Positions 30,358-38,266 of a DNA stretch of 64,000 nt are shown one piece after another; the stretch's first letter is position 1; every line of letters begins with the position of its first letter. The DNA comes from Ancylobacter sp. TS-1 (GTDB taxonomy: Bacteria; Pseudomonadota; Alphaproteobacteria; Rhizobiales; Xanthobacteraceae): the NCBI RefSeq assembly GCF_009223885.1, contig NZ_CP045144.1, positions 2,964,001 to 3,028,000 on the forward strand, read 5' to 3'. The position numbers and the translations under genes are program-made. A model generated the notes under the pieces. That model saw only the letters and a program-made list of their open reading frames with translations. It did no database searches and had not been told where the DNA came from.

Positions 30358-30424
30358 AGACGGGCGCCGGCCGGAACGGACGGGCGGCGTGCTTCCTTCG
30401 GAACAACCCTCCAGCGAGGCGCTC

Positions 30425-31876
30425 ATGAGCGAGTTCGATACGATCATCCGCGGCGGCACCGTCGTCACCGCCTCCGACACGGTGCGGGCGGATGTCGGCA
30501 TTCGCGGCGGGCGCATCGTCGCGGTGGCCGAGAGCCTGACCGGCGGGACGAAGGAGATCGACGCCTCCGGCCTGCTGGTCATGCCCGGTGGCATCGACAG
30601 CCATGTCCATCTGGCCCAGCCGGCCTTCGGCGGCCCGGCCATGGCGGACGATTTCGAGAGCGGCACCCGTTCCGCCATCGCGGGCGGCAACACCACGGTG
30701 CTGCCCTTCGCGCTGCAGCCGCGCGGCGCCAGCCTGCGCCAGAGCGTGATGGACTATCACAAGGAGGCCGAGGGCAAATGCTATTGCGACTACGGTTTCC
30801 ACCTCATCATCTCCGACCCGACGGCCAGCGTGCTCGGGCAGGAACTGCCGGCACTGGTCGATGACGGCTACACCTCGTTCAAGGTCTTCATGACCTATGA
30901 CGATCTGGTGCTGAACGACCGGCAATTGCTGGAAGTATTCGACTGCGCGCGCGGCTGCGGCGCCCTCGTCATGGTCCATTGCGAGGGCTACGACGCCATC
31001 CGCTTCATGACGCAGAAGCTGGAAGCGGCCGGGCGCACCGCGCCCTACTACCACGCCGTCTCCCGTCCGCAGTCGGTGGAGCGCGAGGCGACGCACCGCG
31101 CCATCTCCCATGCCGAACTGACCGACGTGCCGATCATGGTGGTGCACGTCTCGGGGCGGGAGCCGATGGAGCAGATCCGCTGGGCGCAGCAGAAGGGGCT
31201 GAAGGTCTATGGCGAAACCTGCCCGCAATATGTCGCGCTGACCGCCGACGACCTCAAGGGCCTCAACATGGACGAGACCGGCGGCAAATATGTCTGCTCG
31301 CCGCCGCCGCGCGATACCGCGAGCTGGGACGCCATCTGGGAGGGCATCCGCACCGGCGTGTTCCAGACCTTCTCGTCGGACCATTGCGCCTTCTACTATG
31401 AGGGCGAGGTCGGCAAGCTGAACCCCAAGGCGCGCACCTCTTTCCGCTGGGTGCCGAACGGCATTCCCGGCATCGAGACGCGGATGCAGATCCTGTTCTC
31501 GAAGGGCGTGGTGGAAGGGCGCATCACGCTCAACGAGTTCGTGGCGCTCACCTCCACCAACCACGCCAAGATCTACGGCCTCTACCCGAAGAAGGGGTCC
31601 ATCGCGCCGGGCTTCGACGCCGACATCGTGCTGTGGGACCCTACCCGCAAGGAGACGATCACCCAGTCGCTGATGCACCACGCCGCCGACTACACGCCCT
31701 ATGAGGGCATGGTGGTGACCGGATGGCCCGTGATGACGCTGCTGCGCGGCAAGGTGATGGCCGAGGATGGCCGCATCGTCGGCGCGCCGGGCGATGGCGG
31801 CTTCCTCAAGCGCGAATTGTCGCCCTATGCGGTGCCGTCCGGCAGCGGCGGGGCGATGGGAGCGGCCGGCGCGTGA
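30425..31876 (+). CDS. hydA: Dihydropyrimidinase / D-hydantoinase
   Basis: 483-aa cyclic amidohydrolase that opens dihydropyrimidine or hydantoin rings. Metal-centre residues are visible: H60 and H62 (GGIDSHVHLAQP), the carbamylated lysine K153 (TSFKVFMTYDD), H185 (MVHCEGYD), H241 (VVHVSGR) and the Asp in SSDHCAF. The product would be an N-carbamoyl acid, the substrate type of the divergent M20 enzyme. A perfect GTGGTCAGACCAC operator lies upstream. Dihydropyrimidine dehydrogenase genes are not in the window, so a role in hydantoin or ureide use is equally possible. Confidence 0.92.
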   Translation: MSEFDTIIRGGTVVTASDTVRADVGIRGGRIVAVAESLTGGTKEIDASGLLVMPGGIDSHVHLAQPAFGGPAMADDFESGTRSAIAGGNTTVLPFALQPRGASLRQSVMDYHKEAEGKCYCDYGFHLIISDPTASVLGQELPALVDDGYTSFKVFMTYDDLVLNDRQLLEVFDCARGCGALVMVHCEGYDAIRFMTQKLEAAGRTAPYYHAVSRPQSVEREATHRAISHAELTDVPIMVVHVSGREPMEQIRWAQQKGLKVYGETCPQYVALTADDLKGLNMDETGGKYVCSPPPRDTASWDAIWEGIRTGVFQTFSSDHCAFYYEGEVGKLNPKARTSFRWVPNGIPGIETRMQILFSKGVVEGRITLNEFVALTSTNHAKIYGLYPKKGSIAPGFDADIVLWDPTRKETITQSLMHHAADYTPYEGMVVTGWPVMTLLRGKVMAEDGRIVGAPGDGGFLKRELSPYAVPSGSGGAMGAAGA

Positions 31877-31878
31877 GG

Positions 31879-32634
31879 TCAGACCAGCTCGGTGAGCACG
31901 ATGCCCGCGCGGTCGGCGGTGCGGCTGAGATGGCGGCGCATGAAATAGCCGGTGCCCTCCGGGTCGCCCATGGTGAGCGCCTCGACGACGCGCTCATGCT
32001 CGCGCACCGGCTCCCACAGCCGGTCGCGCCGGGCCGGCAGGCGGGAGCTTTCCAGCAGCACGCGGCCGAAGCTCGCATGCATGTCGGCCAGCAGCCGGTT
32101 GCGCGAAAAGCGCATGATCAGGCGGTGGAAGTCGAAGTCGATCTGCGCGAAGGCGGCGATGTCGTTCGCCTGCGCCGCAGCGCGGAAACGGACGAGATTT
32201 TCCTGCAATTCGGCGATTTCCGCCTCGGTGTGGTTCATCGCGGCGAGTTGGGCGGCATGGCTCTCGGCGATGTAGCGGAACTGGTAGACCTCGGCCGGGG
32301 AGTAGCGGGCGGCGAAGCGCCAGGATGGCGCGGGTGGCTGCTCGCCCTCGTCGCCCGTCCTTGCCCGAACGAAGGTGCCGCGTCCCGGCTCGATGGAGAC
32401 AAGGCCGAGCGTGGCGAGGATGGACAGCGCCTCGCGCAGCGTCGCCCGGCTGACCTTGAGGGTCGCGGCCAGCTCACGCTGCGGCGGCAGCGGCGCGCCG
32501 GGCGTGAATGGCCCGCTCTCGATCATTGTCTGCAGCGCCGTGACGGCAAGCTGCGCGGCGCTCGGCGCACCGGGGCGACGACGCTCCGGCCCGGTCTGAC
32601 CGCCGGCCAAGCCGCCTTCCTGCTCCCTCTCCAT
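31879..32634 (-). CDS. GntR family regulator, FadR subfamily (FCD domain)
   Basis: 251-aa regulator. The winged HTH is at about residues 30-90 (FTPGAPLPPQRELAATLKVS, then RATLREALSIL), followed by an all-helical FCD ligand domain with the expected histidines (DFDFHRLIMRFSRN, HERVVEALT). I start it at the ATG at 32634; upstream in-frame sequence has no family similarity. It lies among ureide genes and has a GGTCTGACC palindrome 64 bases before its start, so it is probably autoregulated and controls hydA, the M20 gene and allA. Confidence 0.9.
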   Translation of the reverse strand: MEREQEGGLAGGQTGPERRRPGAPSAAQLAVTALQTMIESGPFTPGAPLPPQRELAATLKVSRATLREALSILATLGLVSIEPGRGTFVRARTGDEGEQPPAPSWRFAARYSPAEVYQFRYIAESHAAQLAAMNHTEAEIAELQENLVRFRAAAQANDIAAFAQIDFDFHRLIMRFSRNRLLADMHASFGRVLLESSRLPARRDRLWEPVREHERVVEALTMGDPEGTGYFMRRHLSRTADRAGIVLTELV

Positions 32635-32693
32635 ATGAACTGCCGTCACCCCTCGCCATCCCTCGTCGCGGTCAGGATGGCATCGCCGACTGC

Positions 32694-32702
32694 GGTCTGA
32701 CC
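32694..32702. promoter_or_regulatory. GGTCTGACC operator in the gntR/allA divergent region
   Basis: Palindrome lying 64 bases upstream of the GntR gene start and 61 bases upstream of the allA GTG, so one site could control both. It is the same core as the sites at 30084 and 30345. Another copy at 32593-32601 lies inside the GntR coding region. Confidence 0.6.
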
Positions 32703-32758
32703 AGTTCAATCTTGGACCGCCGGGCGGTCCACCAAGCGACAAGCCACGGGAGGCGGCA

Positions 32759-33295
32759 GTGAGCGTGACGGCCGGAATCGCGGAGCTTCGCCCGCTGGCC
32801 CTGGCGCCGGAGCTTTTCCGCCCCTTCGGCCATGTGGTGGCGACGGGGGCGGGGGAGCCGGTAGCGGCGAATGCCGGCACGGCGTGGCGGCACGATGTGG
32901 CCTCGCTGGCGAGCGACGGGCGCCCCGGCAGCCGGCTCGTGGTGTCGCTGTTCGACACCGTACCGCAGCCATTGCCGGCACTGGTGCGGCTCCTGGAGCG
33001 CCACCCGCATTCGCCGCAGCTCATCGTCGCGCTGGGCGCGTCGCACGCCCTGCTGGCGGTCTGCGCGAGCCGAGAGGACGGGCGCCCGGACCTCGCGACG
33101 CTGCGCGCCTTCCACTGCCGGCCGGGCGAGGGGGTGATCTATGCGCGCGGCAGCTGGCACGCGCCGCTGATCGGCATGGGCGGCCCGGGTCGCTTCCTCG
33201 TGCAGTCCTGGCAGGACGGAACGGCAGCCGATTGCGAGGAGATGGCGATCCCCCCGCATGCCGTCTCGGAACCGCCGGAAAGGGCGGCGCTGTGA
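32759..33295 (+). CDS. allA: Ureidoglycolate lyase family protein
   Basis: 178-aa cupin-like protein of the ureidoglycolate lyase family, which cleaves ureidoglycolate to glyoxylate and urea, the last step of allantoin use. Family segments include LAPELFRPFGHVV, the FERHPHSPQ-like LLERHPHSPQLIVAL, and GVIYARGSWHAPL with its conserved histidine. The start is GTG at 32759 with GGGAGG upstream. It is divergent from the GntR regulator, sharing an operator. It supports a ureide (allantoin) theme for this block. Confidence 0.85.
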   Translation: MSVTAGIAELRPLALAPELFRPFGHVVATGAGEPVAANAGTAWRHDVASLASDGRPGSRLVVSLFDTVPQPLPALVRLLERHPHSPQLIVALGASHALLAVCASREDGRPDLATLRAFHCRPGEGVIYARGSWHAPLIGMGGPGRFLVQSWQDGTAADCEEMAIPPHAVSEPPERAAL

Positions 33296-33300
33296 GCGCG

Positions 33301-34068
33301 CTATTGCGCCGCCGGGGCCAGCGCGTCGAGATGCTCGATGCGCGCGGCGAGCGCCGCATGGAGCCCGTGGGTCGGCTTGGCGGGCGGCCGGCTGAAGGTG
33401 CCCGCCTGCGCCTTGCGCGGGGCCAGCGTCACCAGCGCCTCGGCCATCTTCACCGCCGCGACGATGGGATCGACGATCGGCACCGGCACCTGCGCGCGCA
33501 GGCGTCCCGCCATGCCGGCGAGCGGCGCGCCACCAAGGATCACCACATCCGCCCCGTCCAGCTCGACCGCCTCGCGCGACAGCTCGGCGATTGCCTGCTC
33601 GCGCTCGGCCTGGACATTCTCGATGGAGGAGAAAGCGAGGCTGCGCGCGCGGATGCCGGCGCAGCGGGCGCCGAGACGGTAGGTGTCGACCGTGTCCTGA
33701 TACCAGTTACCCATCGTCGTGGTGAAGGTGACGATGCCGAAGCGCTGGCCGAGCGTGCAGGCGGTGAGCATCGCCGCCTCGGCCATGCCGACGACCGGGA
33801 TGTCGAACAGTTCGCGCGCCGGCAGCAGCCCGGGATCGCCGAAGGCCGCGAGCACCACGGCGTCGTAGTCGCGGTGGTGCTCGGCCAGCATCTCCAGCGT
33901 GATCGCGCCGGCGATCTGCGCCTCCGAGCGCGAGGCGATGTAGGGCACGCCGCGCGCGGCGGTGAGGCCCGTCAGCTCCGTGCCGCTGGCGGCCGCCGGC
34001 CGTGCGGCGGCGAGCAGCATCTGGGTGACGGCATCGGTCATGTTCGGATTGAGAACGAGAATGCGCAA
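33301..34068 (-). CDS. Aspartate/glutamate/hydantoin racemase family protein (hydantoin or allantoin racemase type)
   Basis: 255-aa protein of the Asp/Glu racemase superfamily. The N-terminus RILVLNPNMTDAVTQMLLAA is characteristic of hydantoin and allantoin racemases (HyuA/HpxA-like). The two catalytic-position segments are LAAFGDPGL, where an Asp follows the Gly (cysteine in the usual racemase is not evident), and VILGGAPLAGM. The start is TTG at 34068 with AAGGGGG upstream. It follows the GntR gene by 11 bases. Absence of an obvious first cysteine leaves activity uncertain. Confidence 0.75.
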   Translation of the reverse strand: MRILVLNPNMTDAVTQMLLAAARPAAASGTELTGLTAARGVPYIASRSEAQIAGAITLEMLAEHHRDYDAVVLAAFGDPGLLPARELFDIPVVGMAEAAMLTACTLGQRFGIVTFTTTMGNWYQDTVDTYRLGARCAGIRARSLAFSSIENVQAEREQAIAELSREAVELDGADVVILGGAPLAGMAGRLRAQVPVPIVDPIVAAVKMAEALVTLAPRKAQAGTFSRPPAKPTHGLHAALAARIEHLDALAPAAQ

Positions 34069-34079
34069 GGCGGCCCCCT

Positions 34080-34826
34080 TCAGGCAGCGGCGCCGGCGCG
34101 CTCGCCCGCGGTGAGCAGCGCCAGCACTCCGGTGCCCGTGTGCATGACATGGGCGGCAAGCCGCCGCCCGGCGGTATCGGCTTCGCGCGCCTCGAGCGCG
34201 GCGAGGATGTCCCGGTGTTCCTGGATCGATTCGACCCAGCGGGCATGGGCGCCCAGGGCGAAGAAGCGCGCGCGCTCGGCGCGGGCGAACAGCCAGCGGT
34301 GCATCTCCACCAGCGTCGCATTGTGCGCGCCGGCGAGGATGGCGCTGTGAATGGCCTGATTGACCGCGAAATAGGCAGCGAGGTCGCCGGCCTCGTAATG
34401 GCGCTCCATCGTCGCCTGCATCTCGCGCAGGGCGGCCAGCTCGGCCGAGGTGAGCCTCAGCGCGGCATATTCGGCCGCGATGCGCTCGACATTGCTCAGC
34501 GCCTCGAACAGTTCGGTGATGTGGACCGCGTCCATCTGCGCGATGCGGGCGCTGCGGTTCGGCCGCAGCTCCACCAGCCCCTGCGCGGCCAGCATCTTCA
34601 CCGCCTCGCGCAGCGGCGTGCGGGAAATGCCGAGCGCCTCGCAAAGCTCCGCCTCTACTATCGGAGCGCCCGGCGGAAGCTTGCCAGTGACGATCATGTT
34701 GCGAAGCTGCCGGGCCGCGCGCTCGTGCAGGCCCGTGCGCGGCAGCTTTTCGCCGCCGGCGCCTTCCAACGGGCGAGGCTTGCGCGGCCGCCCTCTCTTC
34801 CTGGGTATGTCGACTTGTTCCGCCAC
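34080..34826 (-). CDS. GntR family regulator (FCD domain) with N-terminal AT-hook-like motif
   Basis: 248-aa regulator with winged HTH (about residues 32-95; VEAELCEALGISRTPLREAV) and an FCD effector domain (NQAIHSAILAG, WVESIQEHRDILAAL). Residues 8-18 read PRKRGRPRKPR, which contains the RGRP core of an AT-hook, an unusual extra DNA-contacting element for this family. It is 11 bases upstream of the racemase gene, forming a small operon. A TGTAT-N5-ATACA palindrome lies about 100 bases upstream. It could also control the divergent ABC transporter operon. Confidence 0.9.
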   Translation of the reverse strand: MAEQVDIPRKRGRPRKPRPLEGAGGEKLPRTGLHERAARQLRNMIVTGKLPPGAPIVEAELCEALGISRTPLREAVKMLAAQGLVELRPNRSARIAQMDAVHITELFEALSNVERIAAEYAALRLTSAELAALREMQATMERHYEAGDLAAYFAVNQAIHSAILAGAHNATLVEMHRWLFARAERARFFALGAHARWVESIQEHRDILAALEAREADTAGRRLAAHVMHTGTGVLALLTAGERAGAAA

Positions 34827-35403
34827 GTTCCGACCCTATCACGACCGGGGGTGGCAACCAGCCCCCTCGATCGCTGCAATTATGGTCACTTTCTGCCCTG
34901 CTTCTAGCCTTTTAGAGTAAATTGTATTCAACATACAGAAAATTGTTGCGTGGCCTTTCGGGCAGGCTTTTACTGCTGTCCGGCGGCTCCCCCAGCGTCC
35001 TCCCAACAACGTCCGGGGAGGCTGAAATCGGGTGACGGGCGCGGGAGACCGTCCCGCCGCCGGGCCCTTCGGGGCATGGCGGAGGCTCGTGGCGTGCATG
35101 TCGTCCAGCAGGAGGAGCAAGTAACAGTGACGGGATTGGTCTATTTTTAGTCAGATTCCTGTCATCTTGATGCTTATTTGCGCTTTATCGACTGTATTGA
35201 CCGAGTATAGTGCGGATGTTTTCGCCGCACCGTTGGTGTAGCGCAGGGCGAAAATGCTCTTTCGGGTTGGCGTGCCCATCATCGTGATCCCGTCTGCGGA
35301 TCCCGCTGTTGCGGCATGTGCCGTTTCGGCGTGATCCTGCGGCTCGACAACGATCGGGCTGCCAGGGCGGGGTCGTATCGGTTCTCAAGATCCGGAGGGG
35401 ATC
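34827..35403. other. Divergent promoter region of gntR and the NMT1-type transporter
   Basis: 577 bases with no convincing gene. Two AT-rich patches (34905-34955 and 35140-35230) stand out from the GC-rich background and hold the palindromes TGTAT-N5-ATACA (34923-34937) and an imperfect CTGTAT-N7-GTATAG (35192-35210). I recognise no riboswitch. Confidence 0.6.
34923..34937. promoter_or_regulatory. TGTAT-N5-ATACA palindrome, candidate GntR operator
   Basis: Perfect 5-bp arms in an AT-rich patch, 97 bases upstream of the GntR start at 34826. The TTGTAT/ATACA half-sites recall VanR/FCD-type GntR operators. A weaker relative lies at 35192-35210 near the transporter operon. Confidence 0.45.
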
Positions 35404-36462
35404 ATGTGTGATCGTGACGGCACCTTTTTTCGCAACTTCTCACGTCGCGGCTTCCTGAAGTCGTCCGTGGCCGGCGCCGCGGCGACCATCGCGCTGCCCG
35501 CCTCGCTCGCCAGCCTGCTGGCACCGAATGCGGCCCGCGCGGCCGGAACCACCATCAAGGCGACGCACGGCTCCGGCTTCTGCAACATGGGCATCTTCCT
35601 CGCCAAGGAGCGGGAACTGACCAAGGCGGACGGCGTCGAACTCGAATTCGTGGTGACGCCCTCCAACACCGAGATCACCACGATGTTCGGTGCGGGCCTC
35701 GTCGACATGTCGATGATCCCCTACTCGAACTTCATGACCCTCTATGATGCCGGCGCGCCGGTGAAGATCGTCGCCGGCGGCGGCGTCGAGGGCTGCATCA
35801 TCGTTGCCAAGGAAGGCATCAACTCGGCCGCCGACCTGAAGGGCAAGACCTTCGGCACCTTCCAGGCCGACACGCTGGAAGTTCTGCCCTACGATTACCT
35901 CAAGAAGGCCGGCCTCTCCTTCAAGGATGTCGAGATCAAGTATCTCGACACCTCGCCGGAACTCGCCCAGGCCTTCATGGTCGGCGCCATCGACGCCATC
36001 TGCCACATCGAGCCCTATGCGTCGCAGTGCGTGATCGGCCGCAAGGGCGCCAAGGTGCTCTCCAACGGCACCGACGTCTACGGCAAGGGCTATTCGGACT
36101 GCGTGCTGGCCGTGCGCACGCCGCTGCTCGAGAGCAACCCGGAGGCGGTGAAGGCGGTCATCAAGGCGCTGTTCGTCGCCCAGTCGCAGGCCGAGGCCGA
36201 CAAGACCGCCGCCCTGAAGGACACCGTCGGCAAGTACTACAAGACCAGCATGGAAGCGGCGGTGGATGCCTCCGCCAAGCAGCCCATCGTCGTCGACCAG
36301 CGCAACCAGACCCAGTTCATTATCGACCGCGGCCAGTCGATGATGGAACTCGGCTACGTCAAGAAGCTGCCCGACCAGAACGCCTTCGACTGGAGCCTGA
36401 TGGAGGCGGTCATCGCCGCCAACAAGCCGCTCTATGACGGCCTGAAGCTGAAGTCGGCCTGA
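35404..36462 (+). CDS. NMT1/THI5-like ABC transporter substrate-binding protein (Tat-exported)
   Basis: 352-aa periplasmic binding protein of the NitT/TauT/SsuA class. The N-terminus carries a perfect twin-arginine motif (SRRGFLK, residues 13-19) and a signal peptide ending ARAAG, so it is exported folded by Tat. The NMT1 fold is seen in KATHGSGFCNMGIFLAKERE and AFMVGAIDAICHIEPYASQC. It heads an operon with permease, ATPase, a nitrilase-like hydrolase and a deaminase-like amidohydrolase, so the ligand is probably a small nitrogen compound or N-heterocycle. The ligand is not identifiable. Confidence 0.88.
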   Translation: MCDRDGTFFRNFSRRGFLKSSVAGAAATIALPASLASLLAPNAARAAGTTIKATHGSGFCNMGIFLAKERELTKADGVELEFVVTPSNTEITTMFGAGLVDMSMIPYSNFMTLYDAGAPVKIVAGGGVEGCIIVAKEGINSAADLKGKTFGTFQADTLEVLPYDYLKKAGLSFKDVEIKYLDTSPELAQAFMVGAIDAICHIEPYASQCVIGRKGAKVLSNGTDVYGKGYSDCVLAVRTPLLESNPEAVKAVIKALFVAQSQAEADKTAALKDTVGKYYKTSMEAAVDASAKQPIVVDQRNQTQFIIDRGQSMMELGYVKKLPDQNAFDWSLMEAVIAANKPLYDGLKLKSA

Positions 36463-36497
36463 CGCTGAACCGGGCCCGTCCCGGGCCCGTCGCATCG

Positions 36498-36532
36498 GCC
36501 CCCGCCCGGCGCCTCGCGTGCCGGACGGGGGC
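36498..36532 (+). terminator. Strong hairpin between binding-protein and permease genes
   Basis: A 13-bp stem with one mismatch (GCCCCCGCCCGGC / GCCGGACGGGGGC) and 9-base loop, 35 bases after the binding-protein stop; a smaller GGGCCCG-TCC-CGGGCCC hairpin precedes it. No T tract follows, so partial termination or mRNA stabilisation is the likely role. Confidence 0.55.
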
Positions 36533-36570
36533 ACGGCCCGCCCATGCGGCAGCAAATTTGGAAGGACGCC

Positions 36571-37476
36571 ATGACGATGAGCGCAGACGCCGGTCGTCCC
36601 GCCCGCGGCGGAGCACCGCTCGAACCGCCCGGAATATCCCTGTCGCCGGCCTGGCGCCGCCGTCTGGCGGGCATCGGCTGGGGCCTCGTCTCGGTCGGCC
36701 TGTTCGCCGGGCTGTGGGAGGCGCTGTGGTTCTTCGGCATGCTGAACCCGCTGCTGCTGCCGCCGCCGCATATGTTTCTCGACGATATTCCCGGCACGCT
36801 GCGCTACTTCGACCGCTCGAACCGCATCGGCTCGGTGGCGAGCGGGGGCGGGGTCGGCGCGCTCCTGTTCACCATGGCCTCGACGACCCTGCGCGTGGTG
36901 GTCGGCCTGTCGCTCGGCTTCGCCTGCGGCGTCGCCGTCGGCGCCGCCATCCATTATGTGCGCCTGCTGCGCAACCTGCTGCTGCCGACCATCCTGCTGC
37001 TGGCGCCGATCTCGCCGGTGGCGTGGCTGCCGGTCGCCATCTTCGTCTTCGGCATCGGCGACGTGCCGGCGGTCTTCCTCGTCTTCATCACCGTGTTCTT
37101 CGCCATCGTGCTGTCGACCGGCGCGCAGATCGAGAGCGTGCCGAAGAACTACATCCATGTCGCCCGCATCATGGGCGCCAGCCAGCGCCAGACCTTCTGG
37201 AAGGTGATCCTTCCGGCCATCCTGCCGAGCCTGTTCATGACGCTGCGGCTCAACCTCTTCGCCGCCTGGATGGTGGTGCTGATCGCCGAGACGGTCGGAG
37301 TCGGCACCGGCCTCGGGCAGATCACCTCCATGGCGCGCTCGACCTTCAACGCCAAGCTCGTCTTCTTCACCATGGCGATTATCGGCCTGCTCGGCTTCCT
37401 CTCGGATTTCGCGCTGCGCCAGGTCCAGCGCAAGATGCTCTGGTGGGTCGCCCCGAACCAGGGAGCCGCCCGATGA
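36571..37476 (+). CDS. ABC transporter permease (NitT/TauT type)
   Basis: 301-aa inner-membrane permease with about six hydrophobic segments. The cytoplasmic EAA loop (YIHVARIMGASQRQTFWKVI, followed by LPAILPSL) is typical of SsuC/TauC-like subunits. The ATG at 36571 has GGAAGGA upstream and is preferred to one at 36544. Its stop overlaps the ATPase start as ATGA. Confidence 0.93.
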   Translation: MTMSADAGRPARGGAPLEPPGISLSPAWRRRLAGIGWGLVSVGLFAGLWEALWFFGMLNPLLLPPPHMFLDDIPGTLRYFDRSNRIGSVASGGGVGALLFTMASTTLRVVVGLSLGFACGVAVGAAIHYVRLLRNLLLPTILLLAPISPVAWLPVAIFVFGIGDVPAVFLVFITVFFAIVLSTGAQIESVPKNYIHVARIMGASQRQTFWKVILPAILPSLFMTLRLNLFAAWMVVLIAETVGVGTGLGQITSMARSTFNAKLVFFTMAIIGLLGFLSDFALRQVQRKMLWWVAPNQGAAR

Positions 37477-38261
37477 GCCGCCCCGCCGTTTCGATCCAGT
37501 CCGTCTCCAAGCGCTGGACCCCCGAGGGCCGCGCGCCGGTGCAGGCGCTCAAGGACCTCAGCTTCGACGTCGAGCCGGGCGAGTTCATCGTGCTGCTCGG
37601 CCCGTCCGGCTGCGGCAAGTCCACCCTGCTCTACATGATCGCCGGGCTGGAGGACGTCTCCGGCGGCACCATCGCCTGCGACGGCGAGCCGGTCACCGAG
37701 CCGTCCGCCGAGCGCGGCCTGATCTTCCAGGAGGCCTCGCTGTTCCCCTGGCTCACCATCGCCGACAACGTGGCCTTCGGCCTTGCCGTGCAGCATGTGC
37801 AGCCGGTCCGCCGGCGCGAGATCGCGCTGGAGACGCTCCGGCGCGTCGGCCTCGGCGACATGCTGGACAAGAAGCCGGACGAGCTTTCCGGCGGCATGCG
37901 CCAGCGCGCCGCCTGCGCCCGGGCGCTCGCCATGCGGCCCAAGGTGCTGATGATGGACGAGCCCTTCGCCGCGCTCGACGTGCAGACCCGCGCCCGCATG
38001 CAGGACTTCCTGCTGCAGATCTGGCGCGACAGCGGCGCCTCGATCCTGCTCGTCACCCACTCCATCGACGAGGCGATCTCGCTCGCCGACCGCGTGGTGG
38101 TGTTCACCGCCCGTCCGGGGCAGGTGAAGACCATCGTGCCGATCGACCTCCCGCGTCCGCGCGAGAGCCGCGACCCGCGCTACCACGCCTATCGCGACAT
38201 GTTCACCGAACTGCTCGCCGACGAGGTGGACCGGGCCTTCGCCGAGCAGGAGACGGTGTAG
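37473..38261 (+). CDS. ABC transporter ATP-binding protein (NitT/TauT type)
   Basis: 262-aa ATPase. Walker A ([11 protein letters not shown]), Q-loop (GLIFQEASLFPWLTIADNV), signature (LSGGMRQRAACARAL), Walker B (VLMMDEPFAALD) and H-loop (LVTHSIDEAISLADR) are intact. The signature and Q-loop wording are typical of the nitrate/taurine/sulfonate group. It overlaps the permease gene by 4 bases and is followed 5 bases later by the hydrolase gene. Confidence 0.95.
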   Translation: MSRPAVSIQSVSKRWTPEGRAPVQALKDLSFDVEPGEFIVLLGPSGCGKSTLLYMIAGLEDVSGGTIACDGEPVTEPSAERGLIFQEASLFPWLTIADNVAFGLAVQHVQPVRRREIALETLRRVGLGDMLDKKPDELSGGMRQRAACARALAMRPKVLMMDEPFAALDVQTRARMQDFLLQIWRDSGASILLVTHSIDEAISLADRVVVFTARPGQVKTIVPIDLPRPRESRDPRYHAYRDMFTELLADEVDRAFAEQETV

Positions 38262-38266
38262 CCGCC

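Larger units (their letters stand above)
30015..30424. other. Divergent promoter region of the M20 hydrolase and hydA
   Basis: 410 bases without a credible gene. It contains two copies of the GGTCWGACC palindrome, one near each flanking gene. The middle is GC-rich and otherwise featureless to me. Confidence 0.6.

Noticed and set aside
31877..31885. GGTCAGACC between the convergent hydA and GntR stops
   Set aside because: It overlaps the GntR stop codon and is not in a promoter position; counted in the enrichment but not called as an operator.
34950..35150. Possible riboswitch in the leader of the NMT1-type transporter operon
   Set aside because: I looked for TPP and guanidine-type conserved elements because of the transporter class and found no matching conserved cores.
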